Positions 7,510 to 14,019 are shown, numbered from the stretch's first letter. The stretch is DNA of 14,019 bases from Planctomycetales bacterium (GCA_027435495.1 DAHZZC010000615.1:1-14019), one strand, 5' to 3'. The notes: generated by a model not told the origin, from the sequence alone. Numbers and translations: made by a program.

Positions 7510-7537
7510 ATTCTACGAAGCCTGTAGAAATTACCAA
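7510..7537 (-). promoter_or_regulatory. Candidate sigma70-like promoter for the response regulator/kinase operon
   Basis: On the minus strand, TTGGTA (7537-7532) and TAGAAT (7515-7510) are separated by 16 nt. The -10 matches the consensus at 5 of 6 bases and the -35 at 4 of 6. Transcription would start near 7503, giving a leader of about 165 nt before the ATG at 7337. An inverted repeat overlaps the spacer and -10. The call rests on sequence shape only. Confidence 0.45.
7511..7529. repeat. Perfect 6-7-6 inverted repeat, candidate operator
   Basis: TTCTAC at 7511-7516 and GTAGAA at 7524-7529 are exact reverse complements around a 7-nt spacer. The dyad covers most of the spacer and -10 of the promoter candidate for the HTH-receiver gene. 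A dimeric regulator bound here would block or alter RNA polymerase. The HTH-receiver protein itself is an obvious candidate (inference). Confidence 0.45.
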
Positions 7538-7965
7538 TATTACCAGCTCGACCAATTGTATAGCGAGCCCCGACCTTGTCAATGTGAATGATGCAGCCGC
7601 CCGATCCCTCCCAGTCCGCCGGACCGGCCCGGAGGTCCAGGAAGCCCTCATACGAATGTAACGCCACCGCCTGGGTGGAAGATAGGGAGAAATGCGAAAT
7701 GGCGCCGACACGGCTGTCTTCAAACTGGTGAAAGCAGGTCGATTCCACAAGAGCGAGGGACGATTGTCTCCTGTGAATGCCTGTCCGCCGGCCTCTCCGG
7801 CCGACTGACACTCCGACAGTCGGTGAATCGTTCTCGACTCGACGGAAGTCGGAATTCGTCCCGAGATTGCCGCCGATACGACGGCTCCTGATGCCAGCCA
7901 AGAACCCGCCGTCAAACGAGACAGACGGCCGACCCCTGGCAAGGAGTCTTCTGGTACCGGTCTGT

Positions 7966-9810
7966 TTATCCAGGATGCGATCCGGCGGACTCGGCGCGGT
8001 TTCGCTTGAGGTGAATGAGGAGCGTGGCGATGTCCGATGGGTTGATCCCGCTGATCCGCCCGGCCTGACCGAGCGACCGGGGACGGACTCTCTCGAATTT
8101 TTCGAGCGCCTCGGCGCGGAGCTGGGGGATCGATCGATAGTCGAGCCCGGCAGGGATCGGCTTGTCCTCCAGCCGGCGGAACCGCTCGATCTGCTCGACC
8201 TGTCGGGTAATGTAGCCCTCGTATTTCGCTTCGATCGTGACTTGCTCGATCACGTCGTGGGCGAACTCAGATTCGGCCAGCTCGGAATCGATCGCAATCA
8301 GGTCGCTCCAGGAAGACGTCGGCCGTCGGAGGATCTGGTAAAGTGGGTCGCCCTCATGACGACGCTGCCTCAAAACGTCGCGGAGCCGTCCGATCGCATC
8401 ACGACGAGCCTCGAACCGCGCCCATCGATGATCGTCGACGAGCCCAACGCATCGGCCGATCTCGGTCAGGCGCAGGTCGGCGTTATCATGTCGGAGGGTA
8501 AGCCGGTACTCGGCTCTGCTGGTAAACATCCGGTATGGCTCGTCGACGCCCCGCGTGACAAGATCATCGATCAAAACGCCAATATAGGCGAGCGAGCGGT
8601 CGAGGACCAGCGGCGGCTCGCCCCGGACGCCAAGGGCGGCGTTGATCCCGGCGATGATCCCCTGCGCGGCTGCTTCCTCGTAGCCGGTCGTCCCATTGAT
8701 CTGGCCGGCGAGGAAGAGCCCCGGGACCTGCTTGGCTTCCAGGGTCGCCCTGAGCTGGACGGGCGGCGCATAGTCGTATTCGACCGCGTAGCCGAACCGC
8801 ATGATCTCGGCGTGTTCGAGGCCGGGGATCAGGGCGATGACAGCCTCCTGCACGTCACGCGGGAGGCTGGTGGAAATCCCATTGCAGTAGTATTCGAGCG
8901 TGTTCCGCCCCTCGGGTTCGAGGAAAACCTGGTGCTGCTCGCGATCGGCAAACCGGACGACCTTATCCTCGATCGACGGGCAATACCGAGGGCCAGTGCT
9001 GGCGATCTGTCCCGAGTACATGGGCGCCCGATGAAGATTCTCGCGGATGATCGCGTGCGACTGCGGATTGGTGTAGGTGATGTGGCAGTCAAGCTGGGGT
9101 TGGTCGATGGTCTCGGTAAGAAACGAGAACGGGACCGGGCGATGGTCGCCAGGCTGGCGTTCGAGGCGGGCAAAATCGATGGTCCGGCCGTTGATCCGCG
9201 GGGGCGTCCCGGTTTTGAACCGTCGGAGCTCAAAGCCAAGATCCAGCAGGCTCTTCGAGAGCCCTGTCGCAGCAACATCGCCGCCGCGGCCGCCGGGGGT
9301 CTTGACCTCACCCGTGTGCATGAGCGCCTGCAGGAACGTCCCAGTGGTCAGGACAACGGCCCGGGCGCGATAGCTCCCGCCACCCCGGCACGCAACACCC
9401 GCAACGCACCCGCCCTCGACAACGATCGACTCGACCATCTCCTGGCGGAGGGAGAGGTTTTCCTGCTGCTCAACGTTTAACTTGGCGAGAAACTGGTAAG
9501 CCTTCTTATCGCACTGAGCGCGGGGGCTGTGCATGGCCGGCCCCTTGCCGCGGTTAAGCAGGCGAAACTGGATCGCGGTGGCGTCGGTAAGCCGGCCCAT
9601 TTGACCACCAAGGGCATCGATTTCGCGGACAATTTGACCTTTTGCGACGCCGCCGATGGCCGGGTTGCAACTCATCTGTGCGACGGAGTCGCAGTTGATG
9701 GTCAATAAAGCCGTCCGGAGGCCGATGCGCGCCGAGGCCATGGCCGCTTCCAGGCCGGCATGGCCGGCGCCCACCACAATTACATCGAACTCGTAACGTC
9801 CGCGTGCCAT
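7966..9810 (-). CDS. mnmG: tRNA uridine-5-carboxymethylaminomethyl synthase, FAD subunit MnmG (GidA)
   Basis: A 614-residue protein, close to the usual ~620-630. With MnmE it installs the (carboxymethyl)aminomethyl group on C5 of wobble uridine 34 in certain tRNAs, using FAD and methylene-tetrahydrofolate in the cytoplasm. Visible marks: the FAD-binding G14-A-G-H-A-G19 near the start, CNPAIGGVAKGQIVREIDALGG near 48-69 with conserved Cys48, the RFKTGTPPRI motif near 197-206, conserved Cys277 in TGPRYCPSIEDK, and GQINGTTGYEEAAAQGIIAG, the second family signature, near 375-395. The C-terminal helical domain that contacts MnmE and tRNA is complete. The ATG at 9810 has AGGAAG just upstream. It stands alone: no mnmE, rsmG or parAB neighbour is in the window, and its promoter must lie in the 236-bp divergent gap shared with tpx. 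Confidence 0.98.
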   Translation of the reverse strand: MARGRYEFDVIVVGAGHAGLEAAMASARIGLRTALLTINCDSVAQMSCNPAIGGVAKGQIVREIDALGGQMGRLTDATAIQFRLLNRGKGPAMHSPRAQCDKKAYQFLAKLNVEQQENLSLRQEMVESIVVEGGCVAGVACRGGGSYRARAVVLTTGTFLQALMHTGEVKTPGGRGGDVAATGLSKSLLDLGFELRRFKTGTPPRINGRTIDFARLERQPGDHRPVPFSFLTETIDQPQLDCHITYTNPQSHAIIRENLHRAPMYSGQIASTGPRYCPSIEDKVVRFADREQHQVFLEPEGRNTLEYYCNGISTSLPRDVQEAVIALIPGLEHAEIMRFGYAVEYDYAPPVQLRATLEAKQVPGLFLAGQINGTTGYEEAAAQGIIAGINAALGVRGEPPLVLDRSLAYIGVLIDDLVTRGVDEPYRMFTSRAEYRLTLRHDNADLRLTEIGRCVGLVDDHRWARFEARRDAIGRLRDVLRQRRHEGDPLYQILRRPTSSWSDLIAIDSELAESEFAHDVIEQVTIEAKYEGYITRQVEQIERFRRLEDKPIPAGLDYRSIPQLRAEALEKFERVRPRSLGQAGRISGINPSDIATLLIHLKRNRAESAGSHPG

Positions 9811-10046
9811 CGGGCTTCCTGCGACCGTCGGTGGAATCGGCCCTCGATACGCCCGTCGGGGCCTGAGTCTTCCAGTAGATCGAAATCAGCGCCGAATTTC
9901 ATCACCAGCCTGCCGCCTCAACCCTCTCGGCCGCTCCCCGGCCGGTGGCCTCTAGTCATCGGGCGGCGGCCGGTGCTACCCTGTTCGTCGCATCCGACGG
10001 GACGCCTGGCATTCCGATTGATCCTGAGACACGAGGTGACGCAGAC
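9811..10046. other. 236-bp divergent promoter region between mnmG and tpx
   Basis: This gap must hold the start signals of both mnmG (minus) and tpx (plus). Ribosome sites are clear at both ends (AGGAAG before mnmG, GAGGTGA before tpx). I found no -35/-10 pair good enough to list. A hairpin-like GC-rich stretch lies near 9930-9975 (GGCCGCTCCCCGGCCGGTGGCC). No OxyR-type or other named operator can be recognised by eye. Confidence 0.5.
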
Positions 10047-10574
10047 ATGGCCGAATCGCGAAAAGGTGAAGTGACCTTCAAGGGGAACCCGGTGACCCTC
10101 GTCGGGCCGAAGCTGAAGGCGGGCGACAAGGCGCCCGACTTCACCTGCGTCGGAGCCGGCCTGGCCCTGGTCTCGCTGGCGGACACGGCCGGGAAGGCCC
10201 GGCTGTTTAACATCGTCCCCTCGCTGGACACCCCGGTCTGCAACAAGCAGACCAAGCGGTTCGCCGAGGAGCTCAAGGCGCTCGGCGATAAGGTCGCTGC
10301 CTACACGGTCAGCACCGACCTGCCGTTCGCTCAGGCGCGCTTCTGCACCGACGCCAACATCGACAACGTCAAGAACCTCTCCGACGCCCGCGACAAAAGC
10401 TTTGGCGAGCACTACGGCGTCCTGATCGAGGACCTGCCTGTCCCCCTGCTCGCCCGCGCCGTGATCGTCGTCGATCCCGCGGACACCATCACCTACGTCG
10501 AGGTCGTCCCCGAGATCGCCTCCGAGCCCAACTACGAGCCCGCCATCGAGGCCCTCAAGAAGGCTTGTTCCTGA
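10047..10574 (+). CDS. tpx: Thiol peroxidase Tpx (atypical 2-Cys peroxiredoxin)
   Basis: A 175-residue protein of the Tpx family, which reduces hydrogen peroxide and organic hydroperoxides using thioredoxin. The peroxidatic cysteine is C65 in PSLDTPVC, with the conserved T62 three residues before it. The resolving cysteine is C100 in DLPFAQARFC, as in E. coli Tpx, so an internal disulfide forms during the cycle. The C-terminal LLARAVIVVDPADTITYVEVVPEI is the usual family end, and no signal peptide is present, so it is cytoplasmic. An additional Cys34 is not part of the known mechanism. The ATG at 10047 is chosen because GAGGTGA lies about 8 nt upstream and the family N-terminus begins here; the open frame to 9945 is unsupported. 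It is divergent from mnmG and convergent with the DUF1080 gene, with heptamer arrays right after its stop. Confidence 0.97.
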   Translation: MAESRKGEVTFKGNPVTLVGPKLKAGDKAPDFTCVGAGLALVSLADTAGKARLFNIVPSLDTPVCNKQTKRFAEELKALGDKVAAYTVSTDLPFAQARFCTDANIDNVKNLSDARDKSFGEHYGVLIEDLPVPLLARAVIVVDPADTITYVEVVPEIASEPNYEPAIEALKKACS

Positions 10575-10580
10575 TTTTTT

Positions 10581-10607
10581 ATTGGTAATTGGTAATTGGT
10601 AATTGGT
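10581..10607. repeat. Left heptamer array (ATTGGTA, nearly 4 copies)
   Basis: Four tandem copies of the 7-mer ATTGGTA, the last lacking one base, begin 7 nt after the tpx stop, following a run of six T. The unit is the reverse complement of the right-hand array's AATTACC unit. It is AT-rich in a GC-rich genome. Such heptamer arrays recall the short tandemly repeated repetitive (STRR) sequences known from cyanobacteria (general knowledge; not checked). Confidence 0.9.
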
Positions 10608-10659
10608 CGACTTGATGACGCGCCGCCTCGGATGAGGAGCGACTGCATCAATTGCCACA

Positions 10660-10707
10660 AATTACCAAGAACTAATTACCAATTACCAAGAACTAATTAC
10701 CAATTAG
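10660..10707. repeat. Right heptamer array (AATTACC / AAGAACT, 7-nt period)
   Basis: Two exact copies of a 21-nt unit (10660-10680 and 10681-10701), each built of three heptamers AATTACC-AAGAACT-AATTACC, followed by a partial AATTAG. The segment 10674-10689 is exactly complementary to 10582-10597 in the left array, so a 16-bp stem with a loop of about 76 nt can form. The final partial unit carries the TAA stop (minus strand, 10706-10704) of the DUF1080 gene. Possible roles: bidirectional terminator or transcript stabiliser, or simply a mobile repeat (inference). Confidence 0.9.
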
Positions 10708-11393
10708 TGAAGTGGAAGAAGCCAGATATTCCTATACTTGACGGCGTTTCCGTGGTCCTGCAGGAGGAGCGGGCCGTCGGTGCCGGGCCGGGCTCCCGTC
10801 CCGCCCGGGGTGGGATGGATCTCGGCGTCGTCGATGATCTCGATGCCGTTCTGGATCACAGTGACGCGGGCCTTCTTGACGACCTTGCCTCCCGGGTCGA
10901 CGACCGCCTTGTGGAAGGTCACATCGTAGGTCTGCCATTCGAGCGGCGGCTTGCAGGCGTTGACCCTCGGAGCAATTTGCTGATAGATCGCGCCACAGTC
11001 GTTGTTCTGCGACTTCAGGCCGAAGGAGTCGAGGACCTGGAGTTCGTGGTTGCCGGTGAGATAAACGCCGCTGTTGCCCCGGCCCTGGCCATGCTTGTCG
11101 GGCATGTAGGGGACCTTGAATTCCAGGTGCAGCTTGAAGTTGCCGAACTGTCGGGTCGTCTGGATGTCGCCGTGTCCGACCGTGAAGGCCCCGTCCGCGA
11201 CGGGCCAGTCGACCGGGGTCTTGCCGTCGCGTTTGACCCATCCATCGAGCGACTTGCCGTCGAAGAGGACGACCGCATCCTCCGGCGGACGGGCGCCGAG
11301 GGTTCTGTCATTCGGCTTCTCCGGATCATCGGCAGCAACGATCGGGAGGATCACGAGGGCGGTCCAAAGAATGCGGGCGGAGGGAAGCTTCAT
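10704..11393 (-). CDS. Secreted DUF1080 / 3-keto-disaccharide hydrolase-like protein
   Basis: A 229-residue protein with a Sec signal peptide (residues 1-20, ILWTALVILPIVA) and one DUF1080 domain (about 41-227), a concanavalin-like beta-sandwich very abundant in planctomycetes. Family marks are VVLFDGKSLDGWV near 41-53, the GNFKLHLEFKVPYMP strand near 85-98, GNSGVYLTGNHELQVLDSFG near 106-125 and the C-terminal PLLLQDHGNAVKYRNIWLLPL. Members have been linked to hydrolysis of 3-keto-glycosides and sugar binding. Two cysteines (C133, C147) could pair in the exported protein. It is probably active at or outside the inner membrane in carbohydrate use; no sugar genes lie nearby. AGGAG lies about 9-12 nt before the ATG at 11393. 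The stop codon falls in the AT-rich heptamer array, so the last residues abut repeat DNA. The exact substrate is unknown. Confidence 0.93.
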   Translation of the reverse strand: MKLPSARILWTALVILPIVAADDPEKPNDRTLGARPPEDAVVLFDGKSLDGWVKRDGKTPVDWPVADGAFTVGHGDIQTTRQFGNFKLHLEFKVPYMPDKHGQGRGNSGVYLTGNHELQVLDSFGLKSQNNDCGAIYQQIAPRVNACKPPLEWQTYDVTFHKAVVDPGGKVVKKARVTVIQNGIEIIDDAEIHPTPGGTGARPGTDGPLLLQDHGNAVKYRNIWLLPLH

Positions 11394-11513
11394 CGGTGGG
11401 TCTCCTGAGGTTGGCCCGGATCGCCGATCGGTCCGCGCGGCCGATCACGGGATGGGCCCAGTCTACCGGTGGGGCGCGCCGTCGCAAGCCGGAGCCGGGA
11501 GAGATCACATCCC

Positions 11514-12143
11514 ATGAGCGACTTCGAGGACCTCGAGAAGATTCCGCCGATCGACGCCCCGGCGCAGGTCGAAGCCCCAGTGCTCGAGCCCGCTGCGTCG
11601 CCTTTGGACCCGGCCGAGGCGTTCGGCCTCGCGATTGAGGCGATGGGCGACCGCCTCTCGCGACGTCTCGACGCGATCCAGTCGCTCCTCGAGCGCGACA
11701 CCCGTGCCGAGGCGAACCGAGAGCGGATCGTCGACCGCCTTCACGCCGAGCTTCAGGAGTACAAGGACGATCTGCTCCTGAAGGTGCAGCGGCCGATCTT
11801 CGCCGATCTGATCCAGCTTCACGACGACATCGGCAAGATGATCGAGGCCCGCCCCGACGTCGACGGCGACGACGGCCGCGCCGCCTCGACCCGGGGCATC
11901 CTCGCCTCGATTCGGGTCGCGATCGAGGACATCCTCTATCGCCAGGGGGTCGAGCCGTTCGAGGCCGAGGGCGACGCCTTCGACCCGCGCCGCCAGCGCG
12001 CCGTCTCAACCGTGTTGACCGAAGAGCCGGAGAAACACGGGACAATCGCCGCCCGCCTGCGCCGGGGCTTCGCCGCTGGCGAGAAACTCATCCGCCCCGA
12101 GCTGGTCTCCGTCCACACCCACCGCCCGCCAGCGGATCGATGA
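11514..12143 (+). CDS. GrpE-family nucleotide exchange factor
   Basis: A 209-residue protein. GrpE releases ADP from the chaperone DnaK/Hsp70. Residues about 32-90 form an extended, charged coiled coil (FGLAIEAMGDRLSRRLDAIQSLLE ... ELQEYKDDLLLKVQ), as in the GrpE dimer stalk, followed by RPIFADLIQLHDDIGKM. The C-terminal beta domain is recognisable: ILYRQGVEPFEAEGDAFDPRRQRAV near 140-164, then EEPEKHGTIAARLRRGFAAGEKLIRPELVSV, the family end pattern. Residues 1-30 are acidic and Pro-rich. The ATG at 11514 is preferred over the upstream one at 11469 because it follows GGGAGAG; the 15 extra residues look unlike the family. It stands alone, without dnaK or dnaJ, so it may be a second GrpE serving a special Hsp70 rather than the main one. 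It is divergent from the DUF1080 gene across 120 bp. Confidence 0.88.
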   Translation: MSDFEDLEKIPPIDAPAQVEAPVLEPAASPLDPAEAFGLAIEAMGDRLSRRLDAIQSLLERDTRAEANRERIVDRLHAELQEYKDDLLLKVQRPIFADLIQLHDDIGKMIEARPDVDGDDGRAASTRGILASIRVAIEDILYRQGVEPFEAEGDAFDPRRQRAVSTVLTEEPEKHGTIAARLRRGFAAGEKLIRPELVSVHTHRPPADR

Positions 12144-12160
12144 GGCACATCCTCGACCTT

Positions 12161-12505
12161 TCATTGGTGTTCGTTTGTCATTTTTACCATGACATTTTGA
12201 ATCACGTAGATCGGCTTCACCCGGGGCAGGTAGGTGGTGAGCATCCGGTCAATCGTTCGGGGGTAGGTCGGTAGCTTCGTGTAGTGCGTGCTCGACTCTC
12301 CCCTCAGGTCCTCGGGCCGCGCCCGATCGAAGAGCGAGCCATACCACCCCACGCCCCTCTCGTAATTCTCGTCGTCGCTGAAGAAGTTCGGCTCCTTCGG
12401 CCGGCTCATGAAGATCCCGGCCTGCCGTGCGAGCTGCTCGTGGAGAGTGGTCGTGGCGCTTTTCATCGCGCCAATCACAAGAAAATCCGGTCGATGGATC
12501 ATCAT
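12161..12505 (-). pseudogene. Sulfotransferase, 3'-truncated remnant
   Basis: A 114-residue frame that matches only the start of a PAPS-dependent sulfotransferase. It has DFLVIGAMKSATTTLHEQL (7-25), the 5'-phosphosulfate loop with K15-S16 and T18-T20, then MSRPKEPNFFSDD and RGESSTHYTKLP. The match stops after VKPIYVI (residue 102), where intact members read R-N/D-P followed by R and S/HY, the 3'-phosphate loop. Here the reading turns into QNVMVKMTNEHQ and stops. Intact enzymes are about 260-300 residues, so roughly 60% is missing. The tail codons are A/T-rich, unlike the rest, which points to a junction near 12199 with other DNA. A weak GGTGA ribosome site precedes the ATG. The fragment lacks the sites needed for catalysis, so it is probably dead. 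It ends 17 bp from the convergent GrpE gene. Confidence 0.75.
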
Positions 12506-12708
12506 CCTGACGATTCACCCGAGTGCGTGCCCTGATCGTCCGACCCGGGGCCGGGCCCCCGTGGTCGAACGCTCGATGCTCCTCCTGGCGCGCGCCTCTC
12601 GTCGAATAAACCACAGACCTTTACAGTGAGAGATTTCCACGGCCGCGTTTCGAGAGGCGTGCGACGACGGCATGCCCTCGATAATCCGATGCCTCCTGCG
12701 CGCCAGGT

Positions 12709-12746
12709 CCAAACGGGGCCCCGCACGTTCGCGCGGGCCCCGTTGG
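12709..12746 (-). terminator. Strong intrinsic terminator after the VWA gene
   Basis: The arms at 12712-12721 and 12735-12744 are perfect 10-bp reverse complements (AACGGGGCCC / GGGCCCCGTT), and inner bases (CGCG with TGCG) extend the stem towards a small loop. On the minus strand the hairpin is followed by three T. It lies 22 nt after the stop of the VWA-domain gene. Because both arms are symmetric it might also stop plus-strand transcription, though the T-run there is short. Confidence 0.7.
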
Positions 12747-12766
12747 AGCGAGCGATGGCAAGGGGC

Positions 12767-14019
12767 TCAGGGGGTGGCATCTCGGGGCGCCGGCTCGATC
12801 TGGTAGACCTGGCCCGCGAGCTTCACCAGGATCGGCTCGTCCTGGCTCAGGTAGACATTTTCCTGGGCTTCCTGCGACTCTGCCAGTCGGAAGTAGGCGT
12901 CCGTGAACTGGACAACTTTCCGGGCCTTCGCCTCCTCCTCAGCGGTGATGGTCGAGTCAACCCATCGCCCGCCCTTGAAGAAGAACGTCTTCGCGCCGAT
13001 CTGTTTGACCCGCTCACGAGGCTTTGCGGCCGGGTTCTGCCGCGAGTTCGCCGCCTGAAGCGCGGGCACCATCGGGGCTGCGAACCGCACCTGAGCCGAT
13101 CCCCGCTCCGCCGGTGCCGATCTGGACTGGGCCATCATCTGACCGCCCATCCCTGCCATGCCGCCCATTACCTGGCCCGGTTGGCCCAAGTTGATCGAAC
13201 CGCTCCCCATGCTCTGGCCGAACGCCCCGGCGATCCCCGCCCGATCGGCCTGCATATAGGCCTGCTTATCCTGACGCTGCATCACTCCCATCCGGCCGCT
13301 CTCCTGGTGGAGCGATTCGAGGGCCGTCCGGGTCCGCTGCTGGTTCTGGGCACCAGCGTTGAGGGAGACGTTCTCATCCGCGAGGAACGCGGTGTATGGC
13401 GTAAGCATCCCGTAATGCCGGCTCAGGTTCACCAGTTCGTCGATCAGTTCACGGTTCGGGCCGTTCAGGTCGATCTGGTCGATGAGGTCGCCAACCCGCC
13501 GGACGGCCCACAACCGCTCGACATAATCGTGGGTTGACCCTCGCGACGACCCGGCCAGCTCGGCGGGGAACTCGAACGTCCTGCGCTCCTCGCCGACGCG
13601 TCCTGAGATCCGTATGGTCGTCCGCCCGGCCTGTCGATAACGGCCGGCGACGACAAGCTGACCGCCTTCAAACAGGTCAGGCAGGTCACGGGGATAGGTT
13701 CGGTTGATGTCCACGCCGGAGAGTTCCAGCCGGATCTCGGTGAGGACGGGGCTGGTCATCTTCGCGTAGAACCGCCCGACGTGCGCCTCGATGTCCTCGT
13801 CGGGCCGAACGTACTCGCTGGTCCCGGCGTTCCCGCCGCTGAGCCGGTCGAGCAGCCGGGCGTTCACGTCGTACCCAACGCCGAAGCAGAAGACCCGCGA
13901 CCGATGTTCGTTCGCCTTCTTGCACCGCTCGGCGATCCGCCGTTCGTCGGTCTCGCCAGCGGTCGGCAGTCCGTCGGTGAGGAACAGGATATAGCTCGGC
14001 CGCGATCGGTCGCGGATCA
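12767..14019 (-). CDS. VIT/VWA-type protein, C-terminal part only
   Basis: The frame is open to the right edge, so the N-terminus (probably signal peptide and VIT domain) is missing; 416 residues are visible. Visible residues 1-75 are the end of a von Willebrand A domain: YILFLTDGLPTAGETDE with the MIDAS-type D15, then RVFCFGVGYDVNARLLDRLS, which is the usual strand-helix end of inter-alpha-trypsin-inhibitor heavy-chain-like proteins. Residues about 75-160 continue with a beta-rich part, and YGMLTPYTAFLADE near 202-215 is a conserved motif of this family. Residues about 267-295 are Gly/Met-rich low complexity (GQVMGGMAGMGGQMMAQ). The C-terminus (about 340-416) is a small domain with FFFKGGRWVDSTITAEEEAK and QDEPILVKLAGQVYQIEP. 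Such proteins in planctomycetes are usually cell-surface or periplasmic adhesion or interaction proteins. A strong terminator follows its stop, so it ends its transcript. Confidence 0.88.
   Translation of the reverse strand, partial: IRDRSRPSYILFLTDGLPTAGETDERRIAERCKKANEHRSRVFCFGVGYDVNARLLDRLSGGNAGTSEYVRPDEDIEAHVGRFYAKMTSPVLTEIRLELSGVDINRTYPRDLPDLFEGGQLVVAGRYRQAGRTTIRISGRVGEERRTFEFPAELAGSSRGSTHDYVERLWAVRRVGDLIDQIDLNGPNRELIDELVNLSRHYGMLTPYTAFLADENVSLNAGAQNQQRTRTALESLHQESGRMGVMQRQDKQAYMQADRAGIAGAFGQSMGSGSINLGQPGQVMGGMAGMGGQMMAQSRSAPAERGSAQVRFAAPMVPALQAANSRQNPAAKPRERVKQIGAKTFFFKGGRWVDSTITAEEEAKARKVVQFTDAYFRLAESQEAQENVYLSQDEPILVKLAGQVYQIEPAPRDATP

Larger units (their letters stand above)
7338..7965. 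other. 628-bp gene-poor region upstream of the response regulator
   Basis: No frame here looks like a real gene. Minus-strand frames of 198 and 131 codons exist (7346-7942 and 7506-7901) but show no recognisable domain, and codon use in the second drifts to A/T third bases near its end. The stretch 7500-7560 is AT-rich and holds the promoter and operator candidates listed separately. The rest, about 7570-7960, may be spacer, gene remnant or an unrecognised RNA; I see no strong hairpin plus T-run in it. Confidence 0.6.

Noticed and set aside
7506..7901. 131-codon minus-strand open frame in the gene-poor region
   Set aside because: No recognisable domain, no good ribosome site, and its end runs through the AT-rich promoter candidate; kept only as a possible gene remnant.
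7777..9480. 567-codon plus-strand open frame
   Set aside because: It is antisense to mnmG, whose identity is certain; no family motif is seen in it.
9918..10658. Minus-strand frame containing TNYQLPITN, and a plus frame at 10596-11408 with NYQLPRTNYQLPRTNYQ
   Set aside because: These peptides are just translations of the heptamer arrays; the rest of each frame is antisense to tpx or to the DUF1080 gene.
12176..12194. 6-7-6 inverted repeat TGTCAT/ATGACA between GrpE and the sulfotransferase remnant
   Set aside because: The stem is short and AT-rich with no clear T-run after it; too weak to call a terminator or operator.
12626..13537. 303-codon plus-strand open frame
   Set aside because: It is antisense to the VWA-domain gene and crosses its terminator.

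Overview
The window is GC-rich, densely coded DNA that looks like a planctomycete chromosome, most likely from the Isosphaeraceae/Gemmatales side (inference). The clues are a DUF1080 (3-keto-disaccharide hydrolase) secreted protein, a sulfatase-superfamily gene, a VIT/VWA-type protein, a response regulator with an excisionase-like N-terminal helix-turn-helix and a C-terminal receiver, and heptamer repeat arrays between genes. No rRNA, tRNA, CRISPR array, insertion sequence or phage structural gene was seen.

Left part (1-3939, all minus strand, read right to left): sorA-like molybdenum sulfite oxidoreductase with a Tat signal, sorB-like di-haem cytochrome c 24 bp downstream, a secreted TPR-repeat protein, then the 5' part of a sulfatase-superfamily gene that runs off the left edge. 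SorA and SorB would oxidise sulfite to sulfate outside the cytoplasm and pass electrons through cytochrome c. The TPR and sulfatase-like genes follow in the same direction, so a sulfur-linked cluster is plausible but unproven. The sulfatase-like protein has Thr where the formylglycine Cys/Ser should be.

Middle part (3940-7965): a 401-bp divergent gap with a good promoter candidate leads to a small plus-strand HNH-type protein (4341-4640). Its stop codon overlaps the stop of the convergent histidine kinase (4637-6703, minus) on one CTAG palindrome. The kinase has a degenerate HDOD-like N-terminus and lies 43 bp downstream of its likely partner, a HTH-receiver response regulator (6747-7337, minus). 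Upstream of the regulator is a 628-bp region without a convincing gene; it holds a sigma70-like promoter candidate overlapped by a perfect 6-7-6 inverted repeat.

Right part (7966-14019): mnmG (tRNA wobble-uridine modification, minus), divergent tpx (thiol peroxidase, plus), a DUF1080 secreted protein (minus), a stand-alone GrpE-family protein (plus), a 3'-truncated sulfotransferase (minus), a strong intrinsic terminator, and the 3' part of a VWA-domain protein (minus) that runs off the right edge. Between the convergent tpx and DUF1080 genes lie two inverted arrays of an AT-rich heptamer (GGTAATT / AATTACC) that could fold into a long hairpin; the DUF1080 stop codon lies inside the last unit.

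No clear multi-gene novel defence or biosynthetic system was seen. The items most worth a second look are the heptamer arrays, the Thr-variant sulfatase-like protein, the HDOD kinase/HTH-REC pair with its operator-like promoter, the orphan HNH gene and the decayed sulfotransferase.
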